Origin: Tridacna crocea
Taxonomy: Eukaryota > Mollusca > Bivalvia > Cardiida > Cardiidae
Length of the DNA stretch: 64,000 nt
Direction: 5' to 3'
Assembly (NCBI GenBank): GCA_943736015.1
Contig: OX031065.1
Span: 39,384,427 to 39,448,426, forward strand
Each line of letters opens with the position of its first letter. The first letter of the stretch is position 1. The position numbers and the translations under genes were made by a program. The notes under the pieces were generated by a model that made no database searches, was not told the origin of the DNA, and saw only the letters and a list, made by a program, of their open reading frames with translations. Below, piece after piece: positions 1-12,354 of the stretch.

Positions 1-719
1 TTTAACGCGTCATCATTAATGTTCGAAATCTCATTTACCGAATGGATTTTACTAATTCATTTACATTATTAGTATTTTTTAGATTAGACAGTGGCTCTTC
101 TCCACCAACGTATTTAAACTTTTAGTCTGATTAGACAATTTAACCAATTTTGTTGTCAGAGACAGAAAGCATTCTTAACTATATCCGGGACACCACTGAC
201 CGTTACTATTCCCTGTCTGGATTGTTCATTGAGTTTTAGGTTACAGAGCAAGAAAAAAAATATCGGATTGACCAATATGACATCAATTACTTGGCAGTTT
301 GATTTTTCGGTAGATCTGTTTCTGCTCAATTTCTGAGCTTTTTAAACTTTAGTATGTGAACGCATTCATTGATCTGGTTCCTACATGTTGGTTCTAAAAT
401 CAGGAATCATGGTCCGGCATTTCAATCTTGACATCATGTATGGTAGAATCGATTGACATCGTTGTTTAAAATTTCTTCCGTATTCCAGGGTTCGACATTA
501 ACATTTCTTCAACTAGACCACCGGACCCGTTATAATTATAAAGTATATGATATATGTACTGACTTTCAGTCGGATTTCCACTGGACCTTTTTTGCATAAC
601 GAAGAAAAGTATAAAACAAGCAATTTCGTTGAAATGATATCCCCCGCCGAAAAAGACCTTTTCTGATACAAACATTTAAGAGGTATTGTGTTTTGCATGC
701 ACATGTGGTCTTTTTGTTA
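1..719. other. unassigned AT-rich sequence
   Basis: I see no supported gene or recognisable repeat here. The short open frames on the minus strand (466-704) have no domain-like composition. Confidence 0.4.
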
Positions 720-2345
720 TTGGTCCATGATGAAATTATACATTAAGCTCCCTTGTTCCATTGCACAGCATTTCATTACATAAAATATATATATATAAGA
801 AGTCCATAACAGGATTATACATTAAATACCCTTTTTGCACAACTTGGAAATATACATAAAACCCCCTTTTTCCATGACATGTCATTATATGTTTTATATG
901 AAAAGAAAAAAATGTACCAACGGACTAACCAATGAAAAAAAACATGCATGAAGTTTCATAAATTTTTGTCAAGGACTTTAGAAGATATCCCTCTCACAAT
1001 ATAAGCCGCCACATTGCTGCCATTTCAAGCAGGTATTTAGAGACTAAAGTGTTGAAATTTGTAGCACCTGCCTGGGTAGCTGAATGGATATATGGTATTA
1101 CTTGTGATCTAAAAGGTTTACGAACAGACTGATGCATGGAGAGACGAATGCACAATTGACTCATAGGTCACTGGCTTTGATCAACCAATAAAAATATGAA
1201 GTTCTATGAAACTATGTGCAAAAGTTGGAGATATATTGATAAAAAATTAAATTTGAAATGAAGCCCCCTTTTTCCATGATACAGTGATAAATTGCAAAAC
1301 CCTGACAACATGCGCTACTATGTCGCATGATCTGTGAAAATGTCATCCAAATCTGTTGAGATACACGTATACATGTCCAGAAATTAAAGAGATACTGGTG
1401 AAAAATGAAATTTTAACATGAAGACCCCTTATTCCATAATGCAGCTACAAATCCCAAAACCTTGACAATATGCCGTAGGTGACATGATTATGTGAAAATT
1501 CCATCCAAATGTGCCGAGAAATGTGGGAGGCGTTGCGTTAGGTCACGTGATAATGTGAAAGTTCCATCCAAATCTGCCAAGAAATGTGGGAGGAATTGCC
1601 TTCACAAGAAACAGAATGAAATAAAACATGAAGTCCCCCCTTTTCATGACGCAGCTACAGATCGCAAAACCTTGAGATAGGTCAGATGATGAGAAACATT
1701 CTGTGAAAACTCTATTCAATTCTGTCAAGAAATATGGGACGAGTTGCGTTCATAAAAAATAAAATGAAATAAAACATGAAGCCTCCCTTTTTTCATGGCG
1801 TAGCTACAAATCGCAAAATGTTGACAATATGCAATAGGTCACATGACAAGAAATATTCTGTGAAAATTCTATTCAATTCCGTCATGAAATGTGGGAGGAG
1901 TTGCTTTCACAAGAAATGGAATGAAATATAACATGAAACCCCTTTTTTCCATGACACCTTATTACAAAAACAATGGCATATAACTGTGGTGTTGCACGGT
2001 TAATCTAGGTGAATTTTTTTTCCTGCATTTCCTAATGGGGGTTGACAGATGTGACAAGTTCAATGTAAAAACTTTGTAAAGTTTTGACGGACAAGACTCC
2101 AAACATCAAAAGTGTATTTAAGTGTAACTTAAGTGAAACTTAAAATCGCTCTCAGTCGGCCATTTTGCATCGAAGCAAAAAAAGAAAAAAAATTGTCTCG
2201 GCAGAATGGGTTATTATAACATGTATAAAGTTTCATCAAATTCCGTCCAATGGTATTGGAGATATTTGCCGGGACGGACACACGGACGGACGGACGCACG
2301 GACAACGCTAAAACTATATCCCTCCGCCTTCGGCGAGGGATAATA
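720..2345 (+). mobile_element. non-autonomous array element, 3' end with TTCG-loop hairpin
   Basis: About 165-bp degenerate units recur from about 740 to 1960, each with a 'catgaagccccctttttcca' core and a 'gaaatgtgggaggagttgc' segment. After the array come a GGACGGACGGACGCACGG run (2275-2300) and a terminal hairpin CCCTCCGCCTTCGGCGAGGG (2320-2339), then ATAATAA. Internal tandem repeats plus a 3' hairpin fit the HINE/Helentron-derived class, but no autonomous partner is present, so the class is an inference. The 5' boundary is approximate. Confidence 0.5.
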
Positions 2346-2899
2346 AATCTAAATCTATGTTGTTTCTCTTGCTGATATACCAAAATTATAAAATAGGACA
2401 ATGTCGTGTTAAGTAATAATAAATGAATGTTTCTCCATCAACCATCTCACTAACGATTTCTTTTCCATAGGAAAACAATAGACTTGCCCATTTTTAAAGC
2501 AGTACCAGACAGACACATTATTATAACTTAAGCTTAAACAACAGAATTTGAGTTTAAAAGGACAAAACCATTGATATAATACATTATCAGATCCTTCAAC
2601 ATATCTTCAGTTATTAAACTGCCAGAGAAAACATGATATTTTCCTTTGGATCAAACAGAAACAAATGGCGCGAATTCAGCGATCCACTCAAGGTCTATTT
2701 TTGATTATTTTTTTTCTGTGATCTAGATCTAATTTTATCAATCTAGATCTATCCATTTTCGTTTGATCCTTTAATTTGTTTTTAGCTTCAATATTATGGC
2801 CGTCTGCTTCTCCCCGATTAGATGTTATTTTGAAGCTATGTAAGCTTGGCATATTGCCCACTTGTCTGCTCTGTTGTGTATGTAAATGTCTGGACGACT
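2346..2899. other. unassigned intergenic sequence
   Basis: No gene or clear repeat is visible. The left copy of the 9-bp target duplication of the next element lies at 2900-2908. Confidence 0.35.
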
Positions 2900-2908
2900 C
2901 ATTTTCGG

Positions 2909-3268
2909 CATTATCTCCCGCTAGATGGCATTCTATAAATACTCATCTATCTGATATGGGCATCCTGGGTACAGAACCGAACAACTTTCCTACGCGACAA
3001 CCGTTACTTTGAATTTAAAACAAAAAAAGGGTTAACCCAATAAAACGCTACCTCGTGCAATTCACTCAACTATGATCACTATAGATTAGAGAAATCTGTT
3101 GCTAAAGCAGATCTCATTTCTCCTCAAACATATTGATACGTAAAAGCTTTTTTCAACATTGCTACTTTATAGAGCGTAATATTTACAGTCAGCCCGCTTT
3201 CGGGGCTAGCAGTGATGCGTCATATAAGACAGTCGAATCTTCGAAGAATATGACATGCGCAGACAACG
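2909..3268 (+). mobile_element. 360-bp element with 9-bp TSD, copy 1
   Basis: The segment is flanked by a perfect 9-bp direct repeat CATTTTCGG (2900-2908 and 3269-3277). A closely related copy lies at 48751-49107, flanked by a different direct repeat, so both ends are defined by comparison. The ends form weak inverted repeats (CATTATCTCCCGC against CGTTGTCTGCGCA). A 9-bp duplication suggests a MULE-type MITE, though a SINE with a variable duplication is not excluded. The open frames over it (2776-3012, 3133-3321) are not genes. Confidence 0.65.
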
Positions 3269-3277
3269 CATTTTCGG

Positions 3278-3640
3278 TTGTCTTCAAAATGAAACTACAG
3301 TATTCCAAGAAAAAGAGCTAGATATAAGAAATTCTTGCTTAAAAGTCAAGTACTCTGACAAAATGATAACAATCACGATAAAAATTATGAATTATATCCT
3401 TGACGACAAAGATTCTAAAGCCTTTGAACTCCATTCTACTGAGTCTGTTTCGTTTTTTCCAGTGAAAATATTGACTACAGCGTATACGCAATCTTCTACC
3501 TGTAAAAATTGTCAATTAACTGTCGCTCGTTGAACAAAATCACATGTTATTTAAGCGATATTTTTTGACGAACAGAATAGGTTGATTTTCATCAGTTATG
3601 CAAAGCAGTCTCAGCTAGCCTGAGCTGATTTTTTGCTAGA
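3278..3640. other. unassigned sequence
   Basis: Spacer between the 360-bp element and the next array element. No supported gene is visible. Confidence 0.3.
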
Positions 3641-5045
3641 CAATGTTGGTCCTAAACTGCAGGGCCGATTTGGGCCAAACTTGGCTGGAATGTTCCTTGG
3701 GAGGTCCTCTTTAAAAATTGTTCACAGAATTTGATTCCATCAAAAACTCTGGTTGCCATGGCAACCAAATGGAATTTTCTAGGGTATTCTTTAAAAATCT
3801 TCTTCTCTGAAACCGCTGGTCAGACTTTGAAATAATTTCACAGATATGTTCCTTGGGTGACCCTTTTCAAAAAATGTTCGTAAAATTTTGATCCGTCAAA
3901 AAATGCGGCTGTGGTGAATGGGGGCTTCTTGCACCATATAGAAATGAAGGAATTCATAAAAATTCTTCTTCTCAGAAACCGCTTGTCAGATTTTGAAATA
4001 ATTTCACAGGAATGTTCCTTGGGTCACCCTTTTGAAAAACTGTTCGGGATATTTTGATCCGCCAAGAAACATGGCTGTGGTGAATGGGGGCTTCTTGCAC
4101 TATACGGAAATGAAGAAATTCTGAAAAATTCTTCTTCTCTGAAACCGCTGGTCAGAATTTGAAATAATTTTACAGAGATGTTCCTTGGATGACCCTTTCC
4201 AAAAGCTGTTCGCGAAATTTTGATCTGTCAAGAAACACGCCTCTGGTGAATGGGGGGCTACTTGCACTATAGGGAAATGAAGAAATTCTGAAAAATTCTT
4301 CTTCTCTGAAACCGCTGGTCAGAATTTGAAATAATTTCACAGAGATGTTCCTTGGATTACCCTTTCCAAAAATTGTTCGCGAAATTTTAATCTGTCAAGA
4401 AACACGCCTCTGGTGAACGGGGGCTACTTGCACTATAGGGAAATGAAGAAATTCTTAAAAATTCTTCTTCTCTGAAACAGTTGATCAGATTTTGAGATAA
4501 TTTCACAGAAATGTTCCTTGGATGACCCTTTTTAAAATTGTTTGTGAAATTTTGATCCATCAAGAAACATACGGCTCTGGTGAATGGGGGCTTCTTGCAC
4601 TACATGGCCATGAAGAAATTCTTTAAAATTCTTCTTCTCTGAAACGGCTGATCAGATTTTGAAATTATCTCACAGAAATGTTCCTTTGGTAACCCTTTTC
4701 AAAAATTGTTCGCAAAATGCTGATTTGTGTAGAAACATGGCTTTGGTGAATGCGGGCTACTTGCACTATTTGGCCATGAAGAAATTCTTTTTCTCTGAAA
4801 CGGCGATCAGATTTTGAAATAATTTCACAGAAACGTGTCTTGGCTAACCCTTTTCAAAAATTGCTCTAAATATTTTGATCCATCAAGAAACATGGCTCTG
4901 ATGGCTGTGGGCTATTTACACTATACAGACATGAAGAAATTCTTCTTCTCTGAAATGGCTGATTACATTTTGAAAGAAATGGCTATGGTTCTCTCAGAAA
5001 CTCAGGTGAACGATCCAGGGCCATCTTGGCCCTCTTATTCTGTTA
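3641..5045 (-). mobile_element. array element with about seven 167-bp units
   Basis: Read on the minus strand, the 5' end at about 5040 carries AAGAGGGCCAAGATGGCCCT, a hairpin, followed by the subterminal motif GTTCACCTGAG. The interior is about seven units of 167 bp (for example starts at 4151 and 4318), each with 'ctctgaaaccgctggtcag' and 'aatgttccttgg' segments, and ends near 3760 at the palindromic GGTTGCCATGGCAACC block. The usual GGACGG run and 3' hairpin are absent, so the 3' end is truncated. The same unit type recurs on the plus strand at 13933-14420. Confidence 0.55.
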
Positions 5046-5404
5046 ATTAATTGTCACCACGTTCTATTTGCTGTTTCAGGAAATCCTCACTGTCGGCGAT
5101 TCACTGTAGCTTTTGATGGCAGGAAGTAGACGGAGCACCCTGCGGACGAATACTTTTGTCATACACCATTCAAAAACATACTGGAATGCTTATTGTGATC
5201 TATACTTGCAATTAAGAAGAAGCTATTTAGTGAAGTGACGTCAAGGTGCCCCGCTTATAAGTCGGCTTGACGTTGTTATATAGTGACCATTCATCACGTG
5301 TGGCGTATTTCTTCGTTTATTTCACACCTGCAACTTAACGTCCAATGAAATCGTTTTAATATTACCATGTGAGTACATAATATCTTGGCCCATATTAGAC
5401 GCTG

Positions 5405-5560
5405 TAGAGTCCTATACGGATTTTTCCAGAACGAGGCAAGAATCCAATATTGAATCGGATTTTTCAGAACGAAACATGAGTCCAAAATACGGATTTTTCA
5501 GAACGAGGCAAGAGTCCAATACGGATTTTTCAAAACGAGGCTGGAATCCCGAATATCGAT
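5405..5560 (+). repeat. minisatellite, four to five units of about 35-40 bp
   Basis: Units share 'acggatttttcagaacgag' followed by 'gcaagagtccaa'. Spacing varies by a few bases and the last unit decays into 'atcgattttggat'. Confidence 0.7.
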
Positions 5561-5797
5561 TTTGGATCGGAAGTCATCTACTGAATTCCGTTGTTAAAAA
5601 AAAAAGCAACTTCAAAACCATCTTTTGATATGTTTTGATTTCTTTTTTCTTTTTAATTATTCATTTTTTGTTTCTTGCTCCGTGACCTAAAGCATGTAAA
5701 GACTAGATTTCATTTTTTTTAAGAAAGTCGAACGTCTGTTCTGGTAGAAGTTTAGCTCAATGGGCAACTTGAAAATTTTTCTCTTGACTTAGCTGTT

Positions 5798-6000
5798 TTA
5801 ACGTTTACCACAAAACAGTAAGTTTTAACAACCCTTAGAAAACTTTTAAAAGCATTGTGGAAAAAGGAAAAAATACGTGTAACATCCATTTTATCCTTTT
5901 CTCACAGTGTTTTGTGCTCTTTCAAAAAGAAATTTCAATTTTTGAATCAATTTTGAGTTTGGATTGCTCTAAAAATTTTGTCATTTGGTGAAGAGTTTAA
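5798..6000 (+). repeat. TTAA MITE, divergent subfamily
   Basis: Bounded by TTAA and carrying a decayed central palindrome ('aaaagcattgtggaaaaagg' against 'ccttttctcacagtgtttt'). The same insertion occurs in the duplicate at 47767-47989, so it predates the split of the two host copies. Confidence 0.65.
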
Positions 6001-6130
6001 GTGGATTAGCACATCTGTACATTATCACAAAGGGTTTTGGTAAACTGTTAATTTGATAGGAAGTATGTTTGATTGCAAAGCAATTTGCCGCTCTAATCAA
6101 CTTGATCACCCGTTGACATCAGTATATCGT

Positions 6131-6354
6131 GCGATAACACGGTCTGTGCCGTCTGATCTTGATCTACAATGTCCACGAAAATGTCAAACATGCTTAGTTT
6201 CTTAAGGGTTAATTCTACTATAGTTGTGATTTTTTTTTCAGATTTTTATATATTGTATTTGTAAATATTTATTCCATATTTCATGCTATATTTCTGTAAA
6301 TGGTCAATGGCAAAATTCGTTTGCCGAATACCAAATAAAGTCTTTTTTTTTTTG
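6131..6354 (+). repeat. insertion absent from the paralogous copy, ends in poly-T
   Basis: The flanks 'cagtatatcgt' and 'aaacaaactaccgctaatg' are adjacent in the paralogue near 48120. The extra segment ends in 'accaaataaagtc' followed by about 11 T. It may be a retroposed fragment; the class is unknown. Confidence 0.4.
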
Positions 6355-7418
6355 ATAAAACAAACTACCGCTAATGATATTAACAATTTTCATAATTGAC
6401 AACACACTTAACGCATTTTATAATCATCAGACAACCTTTTTCCCCCTAACATAATATTGAAATTTTTCATTAACTTAAACCTCTCTGTTGAATCAGACAT
6501 TCTATAAACTTTTCGAAAGGCTTGTAATTCAGTGTTATTTAATTTGGTATGATGCTGAGATGACTTTACTAGCCCAACGAAAGCAATAAGTATCGTTAAT
6601 TCTATTATTTTGTGGCAAAACGGAAATTTGTTGATGTTTTTTTTTTTTCGTTCGAATTGGAGTTCAAATTTTTGTTTAAACATGTAAATCTGTATTGTCC
6701 ACCGCTCCCGTAACTCGCCCTTTTAACAAAATCCGTTTGTAAATTAGTTAAGCATCTTTAAATTGCTTACCGAGAATTTATCATCGATAGAAATATGATT
6801 TGAAATACTTTTTCCGGAATTTTATTGAGAGAAACAGTAATGACAGCACGATGAAGTAACCTATCTGCTATAGTCAACTGAAGATTTAAAGGTGGCCCTT
6901 CAGATTTTGGGACGAAAATTTTACAAAAATGCAAAAAAATCATCATTATACTCCCATAGCCTTTTAATTTGCCTTCATATAACCCCAGTAGTCGAAAACC
7001 ATCCTATAACACGAGAAATTAGACATTTATTACGGACCAGGTTGACACCAACGGGAGAAACGTTCTATTTTCAGATGATCAATTCTCTCATTTAAATACA
7101 GGAAAACACAAAGTTTCAAACATCCGTCCGAAGAAGACATTATGGAAAATAATTGAAAAATGTTTGTTATGTAATGGAATTTAAGCGTTATATATATAGT
7201 CACGTGCCAGTCATTTGACATTCCCACAATGCTTTATTGATTTTTGTCGCGAAATCTAAAAATAGCTTAAGAGGCTACGTAGCCTTTCGAGGGAATACCA
7301 CCAAAAAAAAATTTTTTTTTTGTAATTTTATGATTCTTAATTATTGATGATTTGAATTATTTTTTCATATAAATTTCAATGATATACATTTTTTTTAATT
7401 TAGGTGATGTGAAAATTC

Positions 7419-7502
7419 TAGATACCCTATTTTAAAATTGTAAATTTGTAAAAATGGGGAAAAAAAAGGCTTTTGAAAACATTGTGGGAAAAGGAGAAAA
7501 TA
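7419..7502 (+). repeat. half TTAA MITE, cut within the palindrome
   Basis: Only the left arm 'gaaaacattgtgggaaaagg' and a few following bases remain. The sequence then resumes in unique flank 'tgtatatgtattgac' at 7503. Confidence 0.6.
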
Positions 7503-7714
7503 CTGTATATGTATTGACTGCGTTTGTTTGTGAGCCCTTGGCAACAGTAACTATATAAGGAATTAAGTCGGTTTATCTTATCACCACGGATCCATGCATA
7601 CGGGATTCAATAGACCATTCGCCAATTACCATTTCTGACGCGTCACCACGAGTAACTTCCCTTGCGAGTACTTTCCACCGGACAGTCTTTCCTAATATTG
7701 AACTGGCCACCGTT

Positions 7715-8535
7715 GTATACCCAATCTCCGAGCAGAGTTGTCGTTCGTCACCTCACATACATCTCTGCGATGGGCTAAATGACAAGAATCTTGTCAAACC
7801 GAGGAAAAGATTTTTTGTTACTATTTAACTGTTCCATATGTAAAATTGTAAGTTTGACAAAGGAAATATGATTCTGGATACATTATAGGTGCGTTCAAAC
7901 TGATGAATTTACCTGTATAAAATGGAACTATTTTTTTCGAGCCTCTTCACTTTTAAGAATCTTACGCCGATTTTAACAAAAATGGCTGCGCACATGAATG
8001 ATGGACAACTGATTTGACACGCCGCTGGATCTAATTTTGTACGATTAAAAACCAAGTTATCGTCCTTTAAAAATATTTAAGTTTTTCAGAAAATCCCTCT
8101 TTTGTTCATTTCCTATCACTAAGTCTGATTGGTCCCATGCTGTTTGAACAGCACACGAAACAATCGATATTGGTCTTTCTTTCACCGGCGTTTGTGTAAC
8201 CATTTTGAGTTATGGTCATGTGACAAAAATATGATGTAATGAAGGACTACTTTCTGAGCCCATTACAGAGGTGAATGTAATGATCCGGAGTGCAAGAGAG
8301 TGTTGTATACCGTGTATTACCTATACACGTAGTGTATCAGGGGAGGTAACCAGTCTATCCTAATATATGAATATACCCGAATACGCTCAATCTCCGAGCT
8401 GAGTTGTCGTTCGTTACTCTCACCATACATGAATGGGAATGACCCGGAGTGCAAGAGATTGGAATACGTTGTCGTCTCGTCCAAAAGATAGACTGGTTCT
8501 GCAGTGTACTCGTCCAATAGCATTCAGTATTGTAC
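7715..8535 (+). repeat. dispersed repeat with 'gagttgtcgttcgt' core
   Basis: A block beginning 'aatctccgagc' and followed by 'gagttgtcgttcg' occurs at 7722, 8388 and again at 19697. In the last two it is followed about 40 bp later by 'ccggagtgcaagaga'. Around 8355-8500 the block sits between inverted copies of ACCAGTCTATC. This is an interspersed family of unknown class; the minus-strand frames at 8317-8618 are artefacts of it. Confidence 0.45.
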
Positions 8536-9068
8536 CCAAGCATGTTAAATAACCTCATATTATTTGTTTCGATTAACCTATAGAATACGGCTGTAGCTAT
8601 TACTACCGGAAATATCATTAAAAAATCTTAATAAATAAAAGATTGATCAATTTGATGCCAATCGCCCCGAAACTTCCCAAACACCTCTCGTAGCTTCTGA
8701 ATGTGTGCCTACGCAGTGATTATCTGTTCCATAGTTTTTAATCTGTGCCAAATATTAAGACATGATCAGTGATCTCTTTTCTATAGTTTTTACTCTGTAC
8801 CACATATCAGACATGATCAAGTTGAAAGCATTTTCAGATGACAATTCCAACTTAAGTAAATAGATTACTTCTTTCTTGGACAAAGTAGAAAAGACTGGAC
8901 AAATGATAGTTTCCTACCGTAGCAGAGACAGAAAGCGTTGGTACATATATAATTTGTTGCCTGCAAATGTGTTTAATTTTATTGAGTCCAACTCCTTGAT
9001 GTTTGGTCAAGAGTTATAAACATTGTTACACTTCCAAGGCAGGAGAATTGCGGAAGCATTTTTGTAAA
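8536..9068. other. unassigned sequence
   Basis: A short internal duplication is visible ('atagtttttaatctgtgcca' near 8732 and a relative near 8783). No supported gene. Confidence 0.3.
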
Positions 9069-9142
9069 TGAGAGGGCCATTGGCCCTATAGTGCTCACCC
9101 TAGTAAAGTCATTTGTAGTTGATCTAGCCGAGAGATACGGGT

Positions 9143-9374
9143 TTAACAGTTCACCGAATGATTTATCCTGGTGTTGACGACCCAGAGGAAGAAGCCTTCT
9201 AAAGACAGTATAGGAAAAGGAGATAAATGCAGGTAACCAGTATTTTCTCTTTTTCCCACAATGTTTTCTCCTCTTCCAAAGTAAATTTTCAATTTTGAAT
9301 CACGGTTATGTTTTTGTCCGCAAATGCTTTCAATGCTTACCAGTCTAAGATTTTGCAGTTTGGTAAAAAGTTGA
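9143..9374 (+). repeat. TTAA MITE copy
   Basis: Starts at TTAA and ends at a decayed TTGA. The palindrome is partly degraded ('aggagataaatgcaggtaac' against 'cagtattttctctttttccc'). Confidence 0.7.
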
Positions 9375-9599
9375 ATGTAAACGCATGTGTGCAAGTGACC
9401 CACTTTTTTACAGGTCTACATGTAATTTGACATACTTTTGAGCTGGTCAGAAATGTCATACAAGCATTGACCAAATTTCATAATTATCAGGCTGAAAATT
9501 TGGTATCTAGAATACAAACAAGGTATTCTCAGATTTGGCCCAGTGACCTACCGGTACTTTTTGACCCTATGTGACCTAATGTCGAACATGTCTGAGATA

Positions 9600-9828
9600 T
9601 TAACCCATTACCAAACGACAATATTTTAGACTAGTCTAAATTGAAAGAATTTGCAGACTACAAAATAAAAGTGACTGAAAATTTGAAATTTATTTTGTAA
9701 AGGGTAGAAAACATTGTGGGAAAAGGAGAAAATGCTGGTTACCAGCATTTTCTCCTTTTCCCACAGTGTTTTCTAAAGGCTTCTTTCTCAGGGGCGTCAA
9801 AAGTAGGGATTGTGTGGTAATGGGTTAA
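9600..9828 (-). repeat. TTAA MITE copy, near-consensus
   Basis: Bounded by TTAA on both sides with termini CCCATTACCAAACGAC and the complement of CCCATTACCACACAATCCC. The central palindrome spans about 9708-9774 and is nearly perfect around GGTTACC. It is inserted in the array element at 9070-10095. Confidence 0.85.
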
Positions 9829-10350
9829 CACAAACGTTGTAAGTTTTCATGAGCAGCCGACTGAAAATGTGGACTCTAGAGTGCACCCAAGGTAAATTTT
9901 TACACCTGGAAGACTGCCATCCTGACACATGATTTTGAGTCCATAAACAGTGCAACAAAAGCAGGGTAAAACTAGAGCTGTCACTGAATGTGACTTTATA
10001 CCCCTGCCAGTACTTTGACAGTACTTTGTTCACAGACGGACACTGGACTGACACACAGAGTGATGGACACACACAACGATAAAAATTGACCCATTCAAAC
10101 AAACATTTTCTAAGATATGACAGATAAATTGAGACAGTGTTTGTAAGTAGTGAATTGTTTTATTTGGAATAAAATATAAAAGCATTATGCAACCAACACC
10201 AATCCTTGAAGTCCTTTACCACAATATAGTAAATTACCAGTAAAACAAAGTCAAAAAAGGTACTCAACATATCAAAATATGACAACCCATTAGTAAGTGA
10301 TAACTTTCTTTTCTATGCCATCAGAGTAATGAATACTTGAAAATTACATT

Positions 10351-10578
10351 TTAACCCTTTCCCAAACAAGCCCTGGTTTTTACGTGTCTGCAGTTAAAGT
10401 CTTTTGAAAACACTGCGGGAAAAGGAGAAATTGCTCGTAACGACCAATTTCTCCTTTTCCCACAGTGTTTTCTACCCTGTCTGAGATCTTTCTGGCATTT
10501 TTTCCAAATCTAAAATTGTTGTCTGCAAACTCTTTTGGTTTGGAAGAGTCCAAAATTTGTCGTTTGGGAAAGGGTTAA
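10351..10578 (+). repeat. TTAA MITE, 'TTGCTCG' palindrome subfamily
   Basis: Termini TTAACCCTTTCCCAAACAA and its complement. The palindrome core differs from the main family: 'ggagaaattgctcgtaacga' paired with 'caatttctcc'. Both arms changed together. Confidence 0.85.
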
Positions 10579-10924
10579 GACTCTATCATTCAATCAAGTT
10601 GCTGTGCATAACTTAGTGCACTTTTGCAAAGTAGTTGAAGATCAGACCTCACAAAATATGCAGTCACATCTTTGTTTATCTCTGTCAAATAAGGTGATAC
10701 ATTTTCTGGATAAAATAAAATTTGAAGTCTTGAAATATTCATTTTGCCCTTTAATTGAGGGTCTAAAGTACATGTATACAGTCACTGTGACAGAAGCTCA
10801 CTCTTGTCAAAGTTCAACATCAGGTCATGGATAGTGTATATCCAGGATCATACTTCATATTTTGTCTGATCTTGATCTGCACTATCCACTAAAGCTGACC
10901 AAGACAACATTGGCTCTGAAAGAG

Positions 10925-11150
10925 TTTACTCTTTACCAAACGACAAAATTGCAAACTGGTCCAAATTGAAAGCATTTGCAGACAACAAATAGAGGTGACT
11001 GAAAATTTGGTTTTGTTTTGTGAAGGTAGAAAACATTGTCGGAAAAGGAGAAAATGCTAGTTACCAGCATTTTCTCCTTTTCCCACTATGTTTTCAAAAG
11101 GCTTCTTTCTCAGGGTTGTTAAAAGTTGGGATTGTGTGGTAAAGAGTCAA
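10925..11150 (-). repeat. TTAA MITE copy
   Basis: Main subfamily palindrome centred on 'gctagttaccagc'. The flanking tetramers have decayed to TTTA and TCAA. Confidence 0.8.
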
Positions 11151-11389
11151 AGAAACATTTAGAATTTCAAGTCAGAAAAAAACATAGATACTCAAAAGAT
11201 ACTCCAATTCAAACATTTATCTGCCTGTAACATTCTCATAAAATGTTGAAAATATGAAACTCCAAAGATCATACTGCAGTGTTTGCACTCTGATCTTAAT
11301 CTACATACAGGTATTCAACAAAAATAGCAAATGGCATGTGAGCACTAGAGCATAGACAACCTGATGTACAGGCCGAGTTCTTGGTCTGT

Positions 11390-11570
11390 TTTTGTCGACC
11401 ATTCTGAACAATCTTCTTAGTCTAGTTCCAGATTTAGAATGTAACACAGCTTTTGATTGGCTAAACCATTTGGATTAGCCAATCAGATATTATGTTACTT
11501 TCAAATTTAGAACTTGCAAATTGAAATTTACTTGCAAATTGAATTAAGAATGCTTTTATGAATGTCTGGT
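11390..11570 (+). repeat. fold-back MITE, 'TTGGCTAAACC' family, copy 1
   Basis: An imperfect palindrome is centred near 11468: 'cttttgattggctaaacc' faces 'ggattagccaatcaga'. Outer arms 'gaacaatcttcttagtc' and the complement of 'aagaatgcttttatgaat' are related to the copies at 29085 and 33010. Confidence 0.65.
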
Positions 11571-11736
11571 GAAAATATACCCTGATTTAAAATAAAAGGT
11601 CATAAAACTACATGTACTGTACATGTATTTCTATTTCCCCCACATTAAAAAAAAAATCTGGCAAAATTTCTTTAAAATCATATCTTTGAGAAACATTAAC
11701 ATTTCAGATCTCCTGGATAATTTTATGCAATATCCT

Positions 11737-11965
11737 TTAACCCATTACCACACAATCCCTACTTTTGACGCCCCTGAGAAAGAAGCCTTTAGAAAACATT
11801 GTGGGAAAAGGAGAAAATGCTGGTAACCAGCATTTCCTCCTTTTCCCACAATGTTTTCTACCCTTTACAAAACAAATTTAAAATTTTCAGTCACTTCTAT
11901 TTTGTAGTTTGCAAATGCTTTCAATTTGGACAAGCCTAAAATATTGTCATTTGGTATAGAGTTAA
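11737..11965 (+). repeat. TTAA MITE copy, near-consensus
   Basis: Flanked by TTAA. Left terminus CCCATTACCACACAATCCC, right terminus 'ggtatagagttaa'. The palindrome spans about 11791-11857 with a single arm mismatch near the centre. Confidence 0.85.
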
Positions 11966-12084
11966 TGGGGGTCATATTACCTGATTATGTCAGTTAGAAA
12001 CTTGCAGCACTGATCACAAAAACATCCTTGTGGTGACGTTTGAGCTACTGACATATCATCTTACTTTCTTCAATTTCATTGAAG

Positions 12085-12290
12085 TTTTAAAATTTGTAAA
12101 AGTGAAAAAAGCCTTTTGAAAACATTGTGGGGGAAAGGAGAAAACAGCATTTTCTCCTTTTTAAACAATGTTTTCAACTTTTTCAGAAGTACAATTTAAT
12201 CATTTAAGTTACATGTAATTTGTTCATTGCAAATGCTTTTTGTATGCACAAGCTGAACATTTGAAGTCTGGCAAATGGTTTAGAATAAAG
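12085..12290 (+). repeat. TTAA MITE, degraded, palindrome centre deleted
   Basis: Arms 'gaaaacattgtgggggaaag' and 'tttctcctttttaaacaatg' remain, but the central part of the hairpin is missing. The termini have decayed. Confidence 0.6.
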
Positions 12291-12354
12291 ATTAAAAAGA
12301 ATTAACAAATTGAAAGTCTGGGAAATAGATTTAAAAATTAAAAAAAAGGTGTTT

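Larger units (their letters stand above)
5740..7597 (+). mobile_element. right part of a TIR element related to 46811-48718
   Basis: Long stretches match 47690-48718 in the same order. The right end CCACGGATCCATGC (7584-7597) matches the right terminal inverted repeat of the 46811-48718 element. Relative to that copy, this one has extra sequence at 6131-6354 and 6868-7500. The left terminal repeat could not be found, so this copy is incomplete or its left part was replaced. Confidence 0.6.
9070..10095 (+). mobile_element. array-type element interrupted by two MITEs
   Basis: The 5' end is the hairpin GAGGGCCATTGGCCCT followed by 'atagtgctcacc'. The interior has degenerate units of the 145-bp type seen at 51-52.7 kb (9465-9599 and 9829-9900), split by the MITE at 9600-9828, then a decayed 'acggacactgg' block. 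The 3' hairpin is not recognisable. Confidence 0.5.

Noticed and set aside
2129..2401. 90-residue minus-strand open frame
   Set aside because: It reads through the GGACGG run and terminal hairpin of the array element; the arginine and valine-rich sequence is a repeat by-product.
10159..10164. AATAAA on the minus strand as poly-A signal of the aminotransferase gene
   Set aside because: It would imply a 2.2-kb 3' UTR containing several MITEs. Nothing else supports it and AATAAA is frequent in this AT-rich DNA.
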